Source: Aureisphaera sp963669405
GTDB taxonomy: Bacteria > Bacteroidota > Bacteroidia > Flavobacteriales > Flavobacteriaceae
DNA length: 64,000 nucleotides
NCBI GenBank assembly: GCA_963669405.2
Contig: CAXXHF010000002.1
Span: forward strand, 2,852,001 to 2,916,000
Reading direction: 5' to 3'
In this document: positions 52,975-61,429 of the stretch, piece after piece
Position numbering within the stretch: the first letter of the stretch is position 1
How the letters are laid out: each line of letters opens with the position of its first letter
Position numbers and translations under genes: made by a program
The notes under the pieces: generated by a model
Told to the model about the DNA's origin: nothing
What the model saw: only the letters and a program-made list of their open reading frames with translations
Database searches by the model: none

Positions 52975-53981
52975 ACGATTTTTTTAGATCCAGAATATTA
53001 GGTGCTCTTTTACTTCTATTACTGGTATTTCTGGTAGGAGTACTTGGTTTCGTTTATATATATGATTTTACGTGGATCGATGCTGTTTACATGACCATCA
53101 TCACTATTACGACAGTAGGCTTTGGAGAAGTACATCCTTTAAGCCCTTCTGAAAAAATATTCACTTCAATTCTCATAGTTTCGAGTATATTTATAGTGGG
53201 GTACGCCATAAAAGAAGTATCAGAATATCTATTGAGTAAAAACAATATTGGTAACCTAAGAAAGAAAAGAGTGCAAAACAAGATCAATAACTTACAGAAT
53301 CATATCATTGTTTGTGGATATGGGAGAAATGGCAAACAAGCTGCGCAAAAGCTTCAAGCTTACAATAAACCCTATGTGGTGGTTGAAAAAGACGAAGAAG
53401 TTATTGAACGATTTTCTGAAGAAAAAGTGCTCTTTGTTCATGGCAATGCCGATGAGGATGAGACCCTTTATAGGGCTGGAATAGAAAGAGCTACTACACT
53501 TATTTGTGCACTACCCAGCGATGCCGATAATCTTTTTGTGGTACTCTCAGCAAGACAGATTAATAATAATTTGAGGATCATTAGCCGAGCAGCTGAAGAG
53601 ACCAGTTATAAAAAATTGAAATTAGCTGGAGCCGATAATGTTATTATGCCAGATAGGATTGGGGGTGATCATATGGCCTCTTTGGTGGTGGTGCCCGATT
53701 TGGTTGAGTTTTTGGACAATCTAACCGTTTCTGGAGAAGAAGATAGTATCAATGTAGAACAGATAGCTTTCGAGAAAGTATGTGCAGATGGAAAGGAATT
53801 GGCCATTACCGACCTGGATTTAAGAAAGAAGACGGGTTGTTCTATTATAGGTTATAAAACTTCAGAAGGAGAGTACATTGTTAACCCTGAACCCACAACT
53901 ATTGTAAAGAAAGGCTCTAAATTGATAGTGATTGGTAGACCAAACCAAATTGAAGGGCTTAAACAACTGTACAATGTTTAG
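52971..53981 (+). CDS. Potassium channel with TrkA-N/TrkA-C (RCK) domains
   Basis: A 336-residue two-helix K+ channel (Kch/MthK-type). Helix 1, a pore loop with the selectivity filter TTVGFGE (47-53), helix 2, then an RCK domain with the nucleotide-binding GYGRNG (116-121) and a TrkA-C domain at the end (roughly residues 245-335). It should be an inner-membrane tetramer gated by ligand binding to the RCK ring. Translation is coupled to the PspC gene. Confidence 0.9.
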   Translation: MNDFFRSRILGALLLLLLVFLVGVLGFVYIYDFTWIDAVYMTIITITTVGFGEVHPLSPSEKIFTSILIVSSIFIVGYAIKEVSEYLLSKNNIGNLRKKRVQNKINNLQNHIIVCGYGRNGKQAAQKLQAYNKPYVVVEKDEEVIERFSEEKVLFVHGNADEDETLYRAGIERATTLICALPSDADNLFVVLSARQINNNLRIISRAAEETSYKKLKLAGADNVIMPDRIGGDHMASLVVVPDLVEFLDNLTVSGEEDSINVEQIAFEKVCADGKELAITDLDLRKKTGCSIIGYKTSEGEYIVNPEPTTIVKKGSKLIVIGRPNQIEGLKQLYNV

Positions 53982-54079
53982 AAACAGTTAAGAAATTAAG
54001 TGGCAAAAATTTGAATTAGCCATTTTTTTTAGCATCTTGCCTGTCGTTTGAAAACGAAGTATAACCAAATAATCCAAAT

Positions 54080-55678
54080 ATGAAGAAATATCTTCTCTCC
54101 CTCCTAACAATCCTTTCCCCATTTTTAACATTTGCGCAAGAAGACGTAGGAATTGATCAAAAGATTGATCAGGCTTTTAAACCATTTTCAGATGCGGTTA
54201 GTAGCGTCATTTTCTTTGAAGTATTTCCAGGAGCTCCATTTGTAATTATTTTGCTGGTGCTCAGTGCCGCATTTTTTACAATTTATTTTGGTTTTCCTAA
54301 CGTTAGGTACTTTGGTAAGGCAATCAATACCGTAAGAGGAAAATATGATGATGTAGAAGGACATGGATTAGGAGATCCCGCTGCAGCTGTGGACGGAGAT
54401 ATTAGAGATACCATTCGTGATGAGAGTCAAGAAGGAGAGGTAAGTCACTTCCAAGCTTTGGCAACAGCAGTTTCCGGAACCGTAGGAAATGGAAATATCG
54501 CAGGGGTGGCTTTGGCCATTGCCTTGGGTGGACCCGGAGCAACGTTTTGGATGATCGTATGTGGATTATTGGGAATGTCTACCAAGTTTGTAGAATGTAC
54601 CCTTGGGGTACAATATAGAGATGTAGGAGAAGATGGGACCGTTTATGGAGGTCCTATGTACTACATTTCAAAAGGATTAAAAGAAAGAGGATTTAAAACC
54701 CTTGGAAAAATTGCAGCGGCTCTATTTGCCGTATTTTGTATTGGAGGTTCCTTTGGGGGTGGAAATGCAGCACAATCCAACCAAGCAACTATAGTTTTAA
54801 AGGAAATGTTTGGTTGGGAAGCAAGTACTGGAGCCGGTTTTTGGATTGGTGTTGTACTGGCAATTGTAGTTGGGATTATCATAATTGGTGGGATCAAGCG
54901 TATTGCATCTGTAACCGAAAAGGTGGTTCCGTTTATGGCGGTATTATACATTGCAGCATGTTTGTATATCATTTTCAGTAATTTCTCATTTATTGACGAT
55001 GCAATCTCTTTAATCGTTACTGAAGCATTTAACCCTACGGCTATTGGAGTAGGAGGTTTAATAGGAGTTCTTTTAGTAGGGTTTAAACGAGCTGCATTTT
55101 CCAATGAAGCTGGAGCAGGGTCAGCCTCTATTGCACACTCTGCGGTAAAGACAAAATATTCTGCTTCTGAGGGTCTAGTAGCGTTGTTAGAGCCATTTAT
55201 CGATACCGTAGTAATTTGTACCATGACTGCATTAGTAATTATCATCTTTAACTTTGGTGGTTACTTTGAATATGGCGGAGATGGAGCTGGAGCAGTACTT
55301 ATAGATGGAATATCTTATGAGGGAGCTGGAATTACATCTATGGCATTTGCAGAGTATATTCCATACTCTAATATATTCCTTACTATTGCTGTTGTGTTAT
55401 TTGCAGTATCTACCATGATTTCATGGTCTTACTATGGGCTGCAATCGTGGAAATATTTATTTGGCCGTGGGAAAAGAGCGGATTTAGTTTATAAACTACT
55501 TTTCTTAACTTTTGTAGTGATTGGAGCGGCCGCTAGTATGAGTTCTATCTGGGCTTTCTCCGATGCGATGATTTTTGCAATGGTATTCCCGAACATGGTA
55601 GGATTGTACTTCTTATTCCCCGTAGTGAAGAAACAATTGAGACGTTATCTGGATGCTATAAAAGTAGCTGCCCGATAG
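54080..55678 (+). CDS. Sodium:alanine symporter family protein
   Basis: A 532-residue AGCS-family sodium:amino-acid symporter. Family motifs: LATAVSGTVGNGNIAGVALAIALGGPGA, FWMIVCGLLGMSTKFVECTLG, GGPMYYI and NEAGAGSASIAHSAV. It imports alanine or glycine with Na+. An N-terminal hydrophobic segment (LSLLTILSPFLTFAQ) that looks like a signal peptide precedes the first transport helix, as in other Bacteroidota members. A strong terminator follows at 55709. Confidence 0.9.
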   Translation: MKKYLLSLLTILSPFLTFAQEDVGIDQKIDQAFKPFSDAVSSVIFFEVFPGAPFVIILLVLSAAFFTIYFGFPNVRYFGKAINTVRGKYDDVEGHGLGDPAAAVDGDIRDTIRDESQEGEVSHFQALATAVSGTVGNGNIAGVALAIALGGPGATFWMIVCGLLGMSTKFVECTLGVQYRDVGEDGTVYGGPMYYISKGLKERGFKTLGKIAAALFAVFCIGGSFGGGNAAQSNQATIVLKEMFGWEASTGAGFWIGVVLAIVVGIIIIGGIKRIASVTEKVVPFMAVLYIAACLYIIFSNFSFIDDAISLIVTEAFNPTAIGVGGLIGVLLVGFKRAAFSNEAGAGSASIAHSAVKTKYSASEGLVALLEPFIDTVVICTMTALVIIIFNFGGYFEYGGDGAGAVLIDGISYEGAGITSMAFAEYIPYSNIFLTIAVVLFAVSTMISWSYYGLQSWKYLFGRGKRADLVYKLLFLTFVVIGAAASMSSIWAFSDAMIFAMVFPNMVGLYFLFPVVKKQLRRYLDAIKVAAR

Positions 55679-55708
55679 TGATCTGAACATATATTTTAAA
55701 AGAATTTG

Positions 55709-55746
55709 AAAACTCCCCTGTTTTTAAACAGAGGAGTTTTTTATGT
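55709..55746 (+). terminator. Intrinsic terminator ending at the next gene's start codon
   Basis: A 15-bp stem (55709-55723 with 55726-55740, one mismatch) with a TT loop and six T residues that run to the ATG at 55743. A -7-like AGAATTTG lies at 55701-55708, immediately before the hairpin. Confidence 0.8.
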
Positions 55747-56624
55747 TTAGACAAAATAGTAAGTCCCTTTGGCATTTTAATAGAGGGGAACGTATAGGAG
55801 TGTTAACTTTGGTGGTAGCAATTTTGGTTTTATTGTGTTTTATACATTTCGTCAAAATATCTAAGCCAAACAATTTTGATGTGTCATCTCCAGAAATTGT
55901 GACCCTTCAGGCAGAAATGGATTCCCTTCGGTGTTTAATACTCGAAGATAGAAAACCCAAAATATACCCTTTCAATCCTAACTTCATAACCGATTATAAG
56001 GCCTATGCATTAGGGATCACTTCAATAGAATATGATCGTCTGGTTGCTTTTAGAAAAAAGGGTAACTGGATTAATTCTACTTCTGATTTTAAAAAGGTAA
56101 CTCAGGTACCAGATTCAATCTTACAGAAGATAAGCCCTTATTTCAAGTTTCCCGATTGGGTAAAGTATCCAAAAAAATCTTATACAAAATCTTCTTTTTC
56201 TAAAAAGGAAAAATACACAGGTAAAAAAGTAGACCTTAATCAAGCGACCAAAGAACAATTACGAGAAGTAAGCGGTATAGGAGAGGTGTTGAGCGAACGA
56301 ATCATTAAGAAACGCAAAGAATTGAATGGCTTTAGCCATGAATTACAACTATATAGTGTTTGGGGTCTGAAAACTGAAGTTGTGGAACGGACCCTATTAC
56401 GATTTGAGGTTAAGAACCCGAAGGTGATTGATAAAATGAACATAAATAAAGTCTCGGCTTCAGATCTGTCTACCATTCCAGGAATTTCGTTTGGTTTGGC
56501 AAAGAAGATTTGGGAATATGTGTATTTAAGAGAAGGGATCTCAGATTTTGAAGAACTGACTAAAATTGAAGAATTGACACCCCAAAAATTACAGTTAATT
56601 CAGTTATATTTGCTGATAGAGTAG
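55743..56624 (+). CDS. Helix-hairpin-helix DNA-binding protein (ComEA-like)
   Basis: A 293-residue protein with an N-terminal membrane helix (about 20-37) and several HhH motifs: a degenerate one at YALGITSIEYDRLVAFRKKG, a clear ComEA-type one at LREVSGIGEVLSERIIKKR, and a final one at LSTIPGISFGLAKKIWEY. It could hold DNA at the membrane, as ComEA does in competence. The start ATG touches the T run of the upstream terminator. Confidence 0.75.
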   Translation: MFRQNSKSLWHFNRGERIGVLTLVVAILVLLCFIHFVKISKPNNFDVSSPEIVTLQAEMDSLRCLILEDRKPKIYPFNPNFITDYKAYALGITSIEYDRLVAFRKKGNWINSTSDFKKVTQVPDSILQKISPYFKFPDWVKYPKKSYTKSSFSKKEKYTGKKVDLNQATKEQLREVSGIGEVLSERIIKKRKELNGFSHELQLYSVWGLKTEVVERTLLRFEVKNPKVIDKMNINKVSASDLSTIPGISFGLAKKIWEYVYLREGISDFEELTKIEELTPQKLQLIQLYLLIE

Positions 56625-56727
56625 TATATGAAAAAGAAGGGTGAACCTTATAGGATCTTTTCAACAGTGATGTTGCAAGTACCATCTAAAAAGATCTTCC
56701 ATCCCCAATCAATAAATCAAATCGCGA

Positions 56728-57894
56728 ATGAATAGTATGTATTTTACAGAAGAACACGAATTCTTCAGAAAAAGTTTTAGGGATTTTTTGCAAAAGGAAG
56801 TGGTTCCGCACATAGAAAAATGGGAAAAGACTGGAACCATAGAACGTTTCATCTGGGAAAAGATGGGTGAAATGGGCTATTTTGGCATTTCCTATCCCGA
56901 AAAATATGGAGGTCTTGATCTGGATGTATTTTACTTGGTTATTTATTTAGAAGAACTTCAGCGAATAAATAGTGGTGGTTTTGCAGCTGCTATGTGGGTA
57001 CATCCTTATTTGGCAATGACCCATGTAAAAGCCGAAGGCAGTGAAGAAATAAAGGAGAAATACCTTCCAGCTAGTATAAGTGGAGAAAAAATAGGTTGTT
57101 TGTGTATTTCTGAACCTTTTGGGGGTAGTGATGTTTCAGGCATGCGAACTACAGCAGTTAAAGAGGGTGATCATTATATAATTAATGGTTCCAAGACATT
57201 TATCACCAATGGAATTTACAGTGATTATTTAGTGGTTTCTGCCAAAACCCATCCCGAAGAAGGAGGGAAAGGAATAAGTATGTTTATCATGGACAGGGAC
57301 ACTCCGGGTATCTCAGCTACCAAATTGGACAAATTGGGTTGGAGAGCTAGTGATACTGCAGAAATAGCCTTCGATAATGTAAAGATCCCCGTAGGTAACC
57401 TTTTAGGAGAAGAAAAGAAAGGCTTTAGTTACCTGATGCAGCATTTGGCATTAGAACGTCTGGTCATGGCCGTAAATGCTCATGCCCGAAGCGAATGGGC
57501 TATAGAGTATACCATTCAGTATATGAAAGAAAGAACCGCTTTTGGGAAATCCCTGGATAAATTTCAGGCATTGCGTCACAGGGTAGCTCATATGGCCAGT
57601 GAAGTTGAAATGTGCAAGACCTTCAATTACGTAACAGCGCAGCGATTAGGTAATAAAGACTATGTGGTAAAAGAAGCAAGTATGGCAAAACTCATCTCTA
57701 CTAAGGTTGCGGACGAGGTTGCCTATGAGTGCCTCCAGATGTTAGGTGGCTATGGTTATATAGAAGAATATCCTTTAGCAAGAAATCTTAGAGATAGTAG
57801 ATTGGGTCCTATTGGAGGAGGAACCAGTGAAATCTTAAAAGAGATTATTGCTAAAATGATTATCGACGGAAAAAGTTATAAGCCAGCTACTTAA
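56728..57894 (+). CDS. Acyl-CoA dehydrogenase (long-chain/isovaleryl type)
   Basis: A 388-residue FAD enzyme that oxidises acyl-CoA to enoyl-CoA. It has GISYPEKYGG, SEPFGGSDVSGMRTTA, GSKTFITNG, the ADAM-type KERTAFGKSL, and RDSRLGPIGGGTSEILKEII at the end. In the GGT-E branch (LCAD/IVD) the catalytic Glu sits on helix G; here E256 in ARSEWAIEYT fits that role, and no Glu occurs at the usual medium-chain position. The acyl length cannot be read. Single-gene unit. Confidence 0.85.
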   Translation: MNSMYFTEEHEFFRKSFRDFLQKEVVPHIEKWEKTGTIERFIWEKMGEMGYFGISYPEKYGGLDLDVFYLVIYLEELQRINSGGFAAAMWVHPYLAMTHVKAEGSEEIKEKYLPASISGEKIGCLCISEPFGGSDVSGMRTTAVKEGDHYIINGSKTFITNGIYSDYLVVSAKTHPEEGGKGISMFIMDRDTPGISATKLDKLGWRASDTAEIAFDNVKIPVGNLLGEEKKGFSYLMQHLALERLVMAVNAHARSEWAIEYTIQYMKERTAFGKSLDKFQALRHRVAHMASEVEMCKTFNYVTAQRLGNKDYVVKEASMAKLISTKVADEVAYECLQMLGGYGYIEEYPLARNLRDSRLGPIGGGTSEILKEIIAKMIIDGKSYKPAT

Positions 57895-57962
57895 AACATT
57901 CTTTACAATTTGGCTTGATTTTAGCAGTTATGTGATTATCAATATTAATTCAAATACGAAAG

Positions 57963-59384
57963 ATGAAATATAGTTACACCAAGTGTTTTCTCAGTCTCTT
58001 AGCAGCTATCTTTTGTTTGAACGCTTTTGCCCAGACTGAGATGAAAAGTAGAATTGTAGACTTCAATACATTCATGCCTATTGAGAGTGCCAGTATTTAT
58101 GTGGAAAATACTACGATAGGTACAGTTAGTAATTCTGATGGGAAGTTTGTACTATTAGTTCCAAAGGAATTTGCCAATGATACACTTATCGTCTCTTCCA
58201 TAGGGTATAGAAGTTTTAAAACTCCTGTAGGAGATTTTGTGAACGACGAAGACATCTTTTTGGAAGAAGATATTGCTTCTTTAGATGAAGTTATTTTAGT
58301 AGCAGAAACCCGCCCCAAAACAGGCAATGATATTGTCTTACGTGCCCTTGAAGAACTAGAGGATAATTTACCAGATCAACCGTACTTACAAAAAGGATTT
58401 TTACGCCACAAAGAACGTAACAAGAAGGAATATAAATGGCTTATTGAAAGTGCTATTACGCTCTATGATTCTAGTTACGCTTCTGGGGCAGCAGATAACC
58501 TTAGAATCAATGTAGAGGAAAACAGAAAGAGTTATGACCTTAGAGATGTAGATAGCTTGTTTGCCTATGCGGCGTATTTGAAATACAAAACAAATAACAA
58601 ACGATTAAGAGCAAGGAATCTAAGGCGTGATACTATTGCAAGAGCTTCTTTAATCAATGCCATAAAGTGGAATGACCGAAGAATAAATGGATTGGGTAAT
58701 TTATTTAAAGGAAAACTCAATTTGGTTCGTAACGCAGGAGTTTCTCATGCTTTATTCGGAAAGGATGTTCTAGACAAACATCAGTTTGAGTTGGATACTG
58801 TTTTGGTAGAAAACGAAAAGAAATTGTACAAGATTAAAATTTCCAAAAGCAAGGAATTTGTAGGACTCAATACCAGAGATGTATATAACGAAGGTTTTGA
58901 AGCCAATGGTTGGCTGTATATAGATTGGGGTAGTTATGCCATTAAAAAGATTGAATACGAATTGGTGGCTGCATCAGACGTGCAGAAACGAAGAAGTAGA
59001 TCGTTGTATGATACCTTGGTAAACCATAGATTGATGATTTCTTTTATGGAATACCAGGATAAAATGTATCCTAAGTACATCTATTATGAAACTCCAAAAT
59101 TGGTAAATGTAGGAGATCGGTCATCAGATAAGAAAAAAGAGGAAGATGCAGATGCCAAGGATGAGCAGTTTTATTATACCGTTCAGGAAATTCTATTCAC
59201 GGAAATCATTCAGGATTCTACAACCGTCAGTAATTCATTACAAAAGGAATGGTCTGAAGATATTTTCTCATCAAGACCCTATAACAAGGACTTCTGGAAA
59301 AAGTACAATGTACTATTGGAAAGTGAGGAAGAAGAACAGCTCATTCGAGATTTGAGCAAACGAGCTTCCTTGTTTAAGCAATAA
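57963..59384 (+). CDS. Exported CarboxypepD_reg-like protein
   Basis: A 473-residue protein with a signal peptide (cleavage near AFAQ). Residues 25-105 form a CarboxypepD_reg-like (CNA-B-like) beta domain: RIVDFNTFMPIESASIYVEN and IVSSIGYRSFKTP. Residues 140-470 form a larger DUF5686-like region without the barrel that DUF5686 proteins carry. It is a periplasmic or outer-membrane-associated protein typical of Bacteroidota, of unknown job. Confidence 0.7.
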   Translation: MKYSYTKCFLSLLAAIFCLNAFAQTEMKSRIVDFNTFMPIESASIYVENTTIGTVSNSDGKFVLLVPKEFANDTLIVSSIGYRSFKTPVGDFVNDEDIFLEEDIASLDEVILVAETRPKTGNDIVLRALEELEDNLPDQPYLQKGFLRHKERNKKEYKWLIESAITLYDSSYASGAADNLRINVEENRKSYDLRDVDSLFAYAAYLKYKTNNKRLRARNLRRDTIARASLINAIKWNDRRINGLGNLFKGKLNLVRNAGVSHALFGKDVLDKHQFELDTVLVENEKKLYKIKISKSKEFVGLNTRDVYNEGFEANGWLYIDWGSYAIKKIEYELVAASDVQKRRSRSLYDTLVNHRLMISFMEYQDKMYPKYIYYETPKLVNVGDRSSDKKKEEDADAKDEQFYYTVQEILFTEIIQDSTTVSNSLQKEWSEDIFSSRPYNKDFWKKYNVLLESEEEEQLIRDLSKRASLFKQ

Positions 59385-59421
59385 TTTTTTGTTTTTGTAA
59401 GGACAATTGTAAAATCCTTTT

Positions 59422-59453
59422 TATATTTGCCGTCCCTAAAGAGAGGAGGTGAT
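59422..59453 (+). promoter_or_regulatory. rpsU promoter and exceptionally strong Shine-Dalgarno
   Basis: A perfect -7 TATATTTG (59422-59429) lies 30 nt upstream of AGGAGGTGAT (59444-59453), which pairs over 10 nt with the 3' end of 16S rRNA. Bacteroidota mRNAs normally lack such a site because the anti-SD is hidden by bS21 with bS18 and bS6. In Flavobacterium johnsoniae rpsU is a known exception, tuned by how much bS21 is on ribosomes. Confidence 0.8.
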
Positions 59454-59459
59454 GACACT

Positions 59460-59654
59460 ATGTTAATAATACCAGTAAAAGACGGAGAAAATATCGATAG
59501 AGCATTAAAGCGTTTCAAGCGTAAGTTTGATCGTACAGGAACAATGCGACAGTTGCGTGCACGTCAGCAGTTTACAAAACCTTCCGTAAAACGTAGAGCT
59601 GAGATTCAGAAAGCACAATACATTCAAGGACTTAGAGACGCAGAAGAAATTTAA
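59460..59654 (+). CDS. rpsU: 30S ribosomal protein bS21
   Basis: A 64-residue basic protein with the bS21 signature IIPVKDGENIDRALKRFKRKF, and the flavobacterial C-terminus KPSVKRRAEIQKAQYIQGLR. It sits on the 30S platform near the anti-SD. ATG 59460 is placed 6 nt after the strong SD; upstream frame extension to 59427 would lie inside the promoter. A terminator follows, so it is transcribed alone. Confidence 0.95.
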   Translation: MLIIPVKDGENIDRALKRFKRKFDRTGTMRQLRARQQFTKPSVKRRAEIQKAQYIQGLRDAEEI

Positions 59655-59676
59655 CGATTTCCTTTCACGTAAATAT

Positions 59677-59717
59677 AAAATCCGCTAGGCATATATGAGC
59701 CAGCGGATTTTTTTATG
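59677..59717 (+). terminator. Intrinsic terminator after rpsU
   Basis: AAAATCCGCT (59677-59686) and AGCGGATTTT (59702-59711) pair perfectly, with GGC/GCC continuing the stem inside, followed by TTT TTT. It isolates rpsU from xerC/D. Confidence 0.85.
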
Positions 59718-59765
59718 TCTGTATTTTAATTCGCGATATAGTTGTTGTAACTTTCGTTACGAATT

Positions 59766-60662
59766 ATGAGCATGTCGTTTCGCCCTTTTATTGAATACCT
59801 GAGTCTCGAGAAAAAATATTCTCCCCATACCATCAAGGCCTATGAGAAGGATTTGGGTGACTTTCTTCAATTTGCCGAAGAAGAATATGATTACAAAAAG
59901 ATTGCTGAAGTAAACTACAGTATCATACGGAGTTGGATTGTGTCTTTGGTGGAGCAGGGTATTTCCAATAGAAGTATAAACCGGAAAATCTCTTCCTTAA
60001 AATCCTATTATCGGTTTTTGTTAAAGACCAGTGAGATTACCGAAAACCCACTGGCCAAACATAAAGCTTTAAAAACACCAAAAAAAATACAGGTTCCCTT
60101 TTCAAAAAAAGAAATAGAGGACGTAATCCAATTGCTGCAAGAAGAAGAAGGATTTGAAGGTGTTCGAAACCGGCTTATAGTAGAGTTGTTCTATGCTACG
60201 GGGATGAGAAGAGCTGAACTGGTAAATTTAAAAGTGAACAGTATATCTTCTTCAGAGAATATAGTGAAGGTTTTGGGGAAGCGAAACAAAGAACGGCGTA
60301 TCCCGCTCTTGCCGTCCGTTAAAACAACTTTAGAGGCTTATTTGAAGGAACGTGAACAGCTTGTGGAGATCAAGGATGTCGATTTCCTGTTACTGTCAAA
60401 AAAAGGCGTTAAATTATACGAAACGCTTGTGTACCGAGTTATAAATTCTTATTTTAGTAAAGCATCTGAAAAGGTTAAGAAAAGTCCTCACATCTTACGA
60501 CATTCTTTTGCAACGCATCTTTTGAACGAAGGTGCAGATTTAAATGCAGTAAAAGAACTGCTTGGACATGCGAGCTTGGCTTCAACACAAGTGTATACCC
60601 ATAATAATATGGCACAGTTAAAACAAGTGTACAAAGAAGCCCACCCGCGTAATTCGAAATAA
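59766..60662 (+). CDS. xerD: Site-specific tyrosine recombinase XerC/XerD
   Basis: A 298-residue tyrosine recombinase that resolves chromosome dimers at dif with its partner Xer. The core-binding domain (residues 1-95) precedes the catalytic domain with R148 in GMRRAE, K172, H242-R245 in HILRHSF, H268 in LLGHAS and Y277 in QVYTH. XerC and XerD cannot be told apart here. No dif-like site was noticed in the window. Closely followed by hpf. Confidence 0.85.
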   Translation: MSMSFRPFIEYLSLEKKYSPHTIKAYEKDLGDFLQFAEEEYDYKKIAEVNYSIIRSWIVSLVEQGISNRSINRKISSLKSYYRFLLKTSEITENPLAKHKALKTPKKIQVPFSKKEIEDVIQLLQEEEGFEGVRNRLIVELFYATGMRRAELVNLKVNSISSSENIVKVLGKRNKERRIPLLPSVKTTLEAYLKEREQLVEIKDVDFLLLSKKGVKLYETLVYRVINSYFSKASEKVKKSPHILRHSFATHLLNEGADLNAVKELLGHASLASTQVYTHNNMAQLKQVYKEAHPRNSK

Positions 60663-60687
60663 CTACTAACTTAAAAAATTTTAGCGT

Positions 60688-60990
60688 ATGAAGGTAAACG
60701 TGCAAACTCCAAATTTTGTGGCGGATGTTAAACTTATCGACTTCATAGACAAGAAACTATCCAAATTAGAACAATTTTATGACAAGATTATTTATGCCGA
60801 TGTGTTTTTAAAGGTTCAGAAAACTAGCGAAAAAGAAAATAAATTGGTGGAGATCTTATTAAGTATCCCCGGTGGAGATCTTATGGTAAAAAAAGAAGCT
60901 AGAACCTTTGAAGCTGGTACAGATGAGTGTGTTCAGTCATTGGAAAGACAGCTTAAGAAGCGAAAGGAAAAACAAAGGGCACATGCCTGA
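60688..60990 (+). CDS. hpf: Ribosome hibernation factor HPF (short form)
   Basis: A 100-residue RaiA/HPF-family protein that binds the 30S tRNA channel and promotes ribosome dimerisation in the resting state. The fold runs from VNVQTPNFVADVKLIDFIDKKL to a basic tail QLKKRKEKQRAHA. There is no C-terminal dimerisation domain, so it is the short form. It lies 25 nt after xerD and is terminated by the hairpin at 61042. Confidence 0.9.
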   Translation: MKVNVQTPNFVADVKLIDFIDKKLSKLEQFYDKIIYADVFLKVQKTSEKENKLVEILLSIPGGDLMVKKEARTFEAGTDECVQSLERQLKKRKEKQRAHA

Positions 60991-61010
60991 TGAATTTTTA
61001 TGAAAAAAGT

Positions 61011-61068
61011 TTTGTAGAAAAAATAAATTCTATACATTTGCAGTCCGTTAGAAATAGCGGACTTTTTT
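61011..61068 (+). promoter_or_regulatory. Terminator of hpf overlapping the tRNA/tuf operon promoter
   Basis: A -33 TTTG (61011-61014) and a perfect -7 TACATTTG (61033-61040), 18 nt apart, sit directly in front of a hairpin AGTCCG-TTA/TAG-CGGACT (61042-61050 with 61055-61063, GAAA loop) followed by TTTTT. The expected start (about 61045-61047) lies inside the 5' arm. Confidence 0.7.
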
Positions 61069-61102
61069 ATGCTAAAAAGTTGGTGTGGAAAAGTGCTGAA
61101 AA

Positions 61103-61176
61103 GCCGATGTAGCTCAGCTGGCTAGAGCAGCTGATTTGTAATCAGCAGGTCGTGGGTTCGAGTCCCTCCATCGGCT
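61103..61176 (+). tRNA. tRNA-Thr (anticodon TGT)
   Basis: A 74-nt cloverleaf with acceptor GCCGATG/CATCGGC and discriminator T, anticodon TGT in CTGATTTGTAATCAG, and T arm GGGTTCGAGTCC. CCA is not encoded. First of the tRNA cluster before tuf. Confidence 0.95.
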
Positions 61177-61213
61177 CAAAAAACGTTCTTAAAATAGTGT
61201 GCAAAAATTGCTA

Positions 61214-61296
61214 GGGGAGATACTCAAGCGGCCAACGAGGACAGACTGTAAATCTGTTGGTTTTTACCTTCGCAGGTTCGAATCCTGCTCTCCCCA
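61214..61296 (+). tRNA. tRNA-Tyr (anticodon GTA)
   Basis: An 83-nt class II tRNA with acceptor GGGGAGA/TCTCCCC, anticodon GTA in GACTGTAAATC, a long variable arm near 61258-61271, and T arm AGGTTCGAATCC. CCA is not encoded. Confidence 0.95.
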
Positions 61297-61300
61297 CTTT

Positions 61301-61351
61301 TTATAATTTTGCTTGATCTTTTTGAAAGCAAAATTATAATGATTATCTTTG
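61301..61351 (+). promoter_or_regulatory. 14-bp inverted repeat covering an internal promoter before tRNA-Gly
   Basis: TTATAATTTTGCTT (61301-61314) and AAGCAAAATTATAA (61326-61339) are perfectly complementary with an 11-nt loop. The loop contains a -33 TTTG (61321-61324), 19 nt before a perfect -7 TATCTTTG (61344-61351). The stem is not followed by T, so it is a poor terminator in the forward direction. It may be an operator, an RNA processing site, or a leaky terminator. Confidence 0.55.
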
Positions 61352-61429
61352 CACGCATTTTCAAGTGTGCGCCTTGAAAATTTGACATATTGATTACCTT
61401 TCTTTGATGTGTTTCAAAGATGAAAAAAT

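Noticed and set aside
59766..60662. XerC/D gene as the integrase of a nearby mobile element
   Set aside because: The protein has housekeeping Xer features and a core neighbourhood (rpsU, hpf), with no attachment repeats or cargo around it.
61071..61130. Short ORF (ATG 61071) running into tRNA-Thr that might be a leader peptide
   Set aside because: It overlaps the tRNA gene, has no codon run or attenuator hairpin beyond it and is explained by chance.
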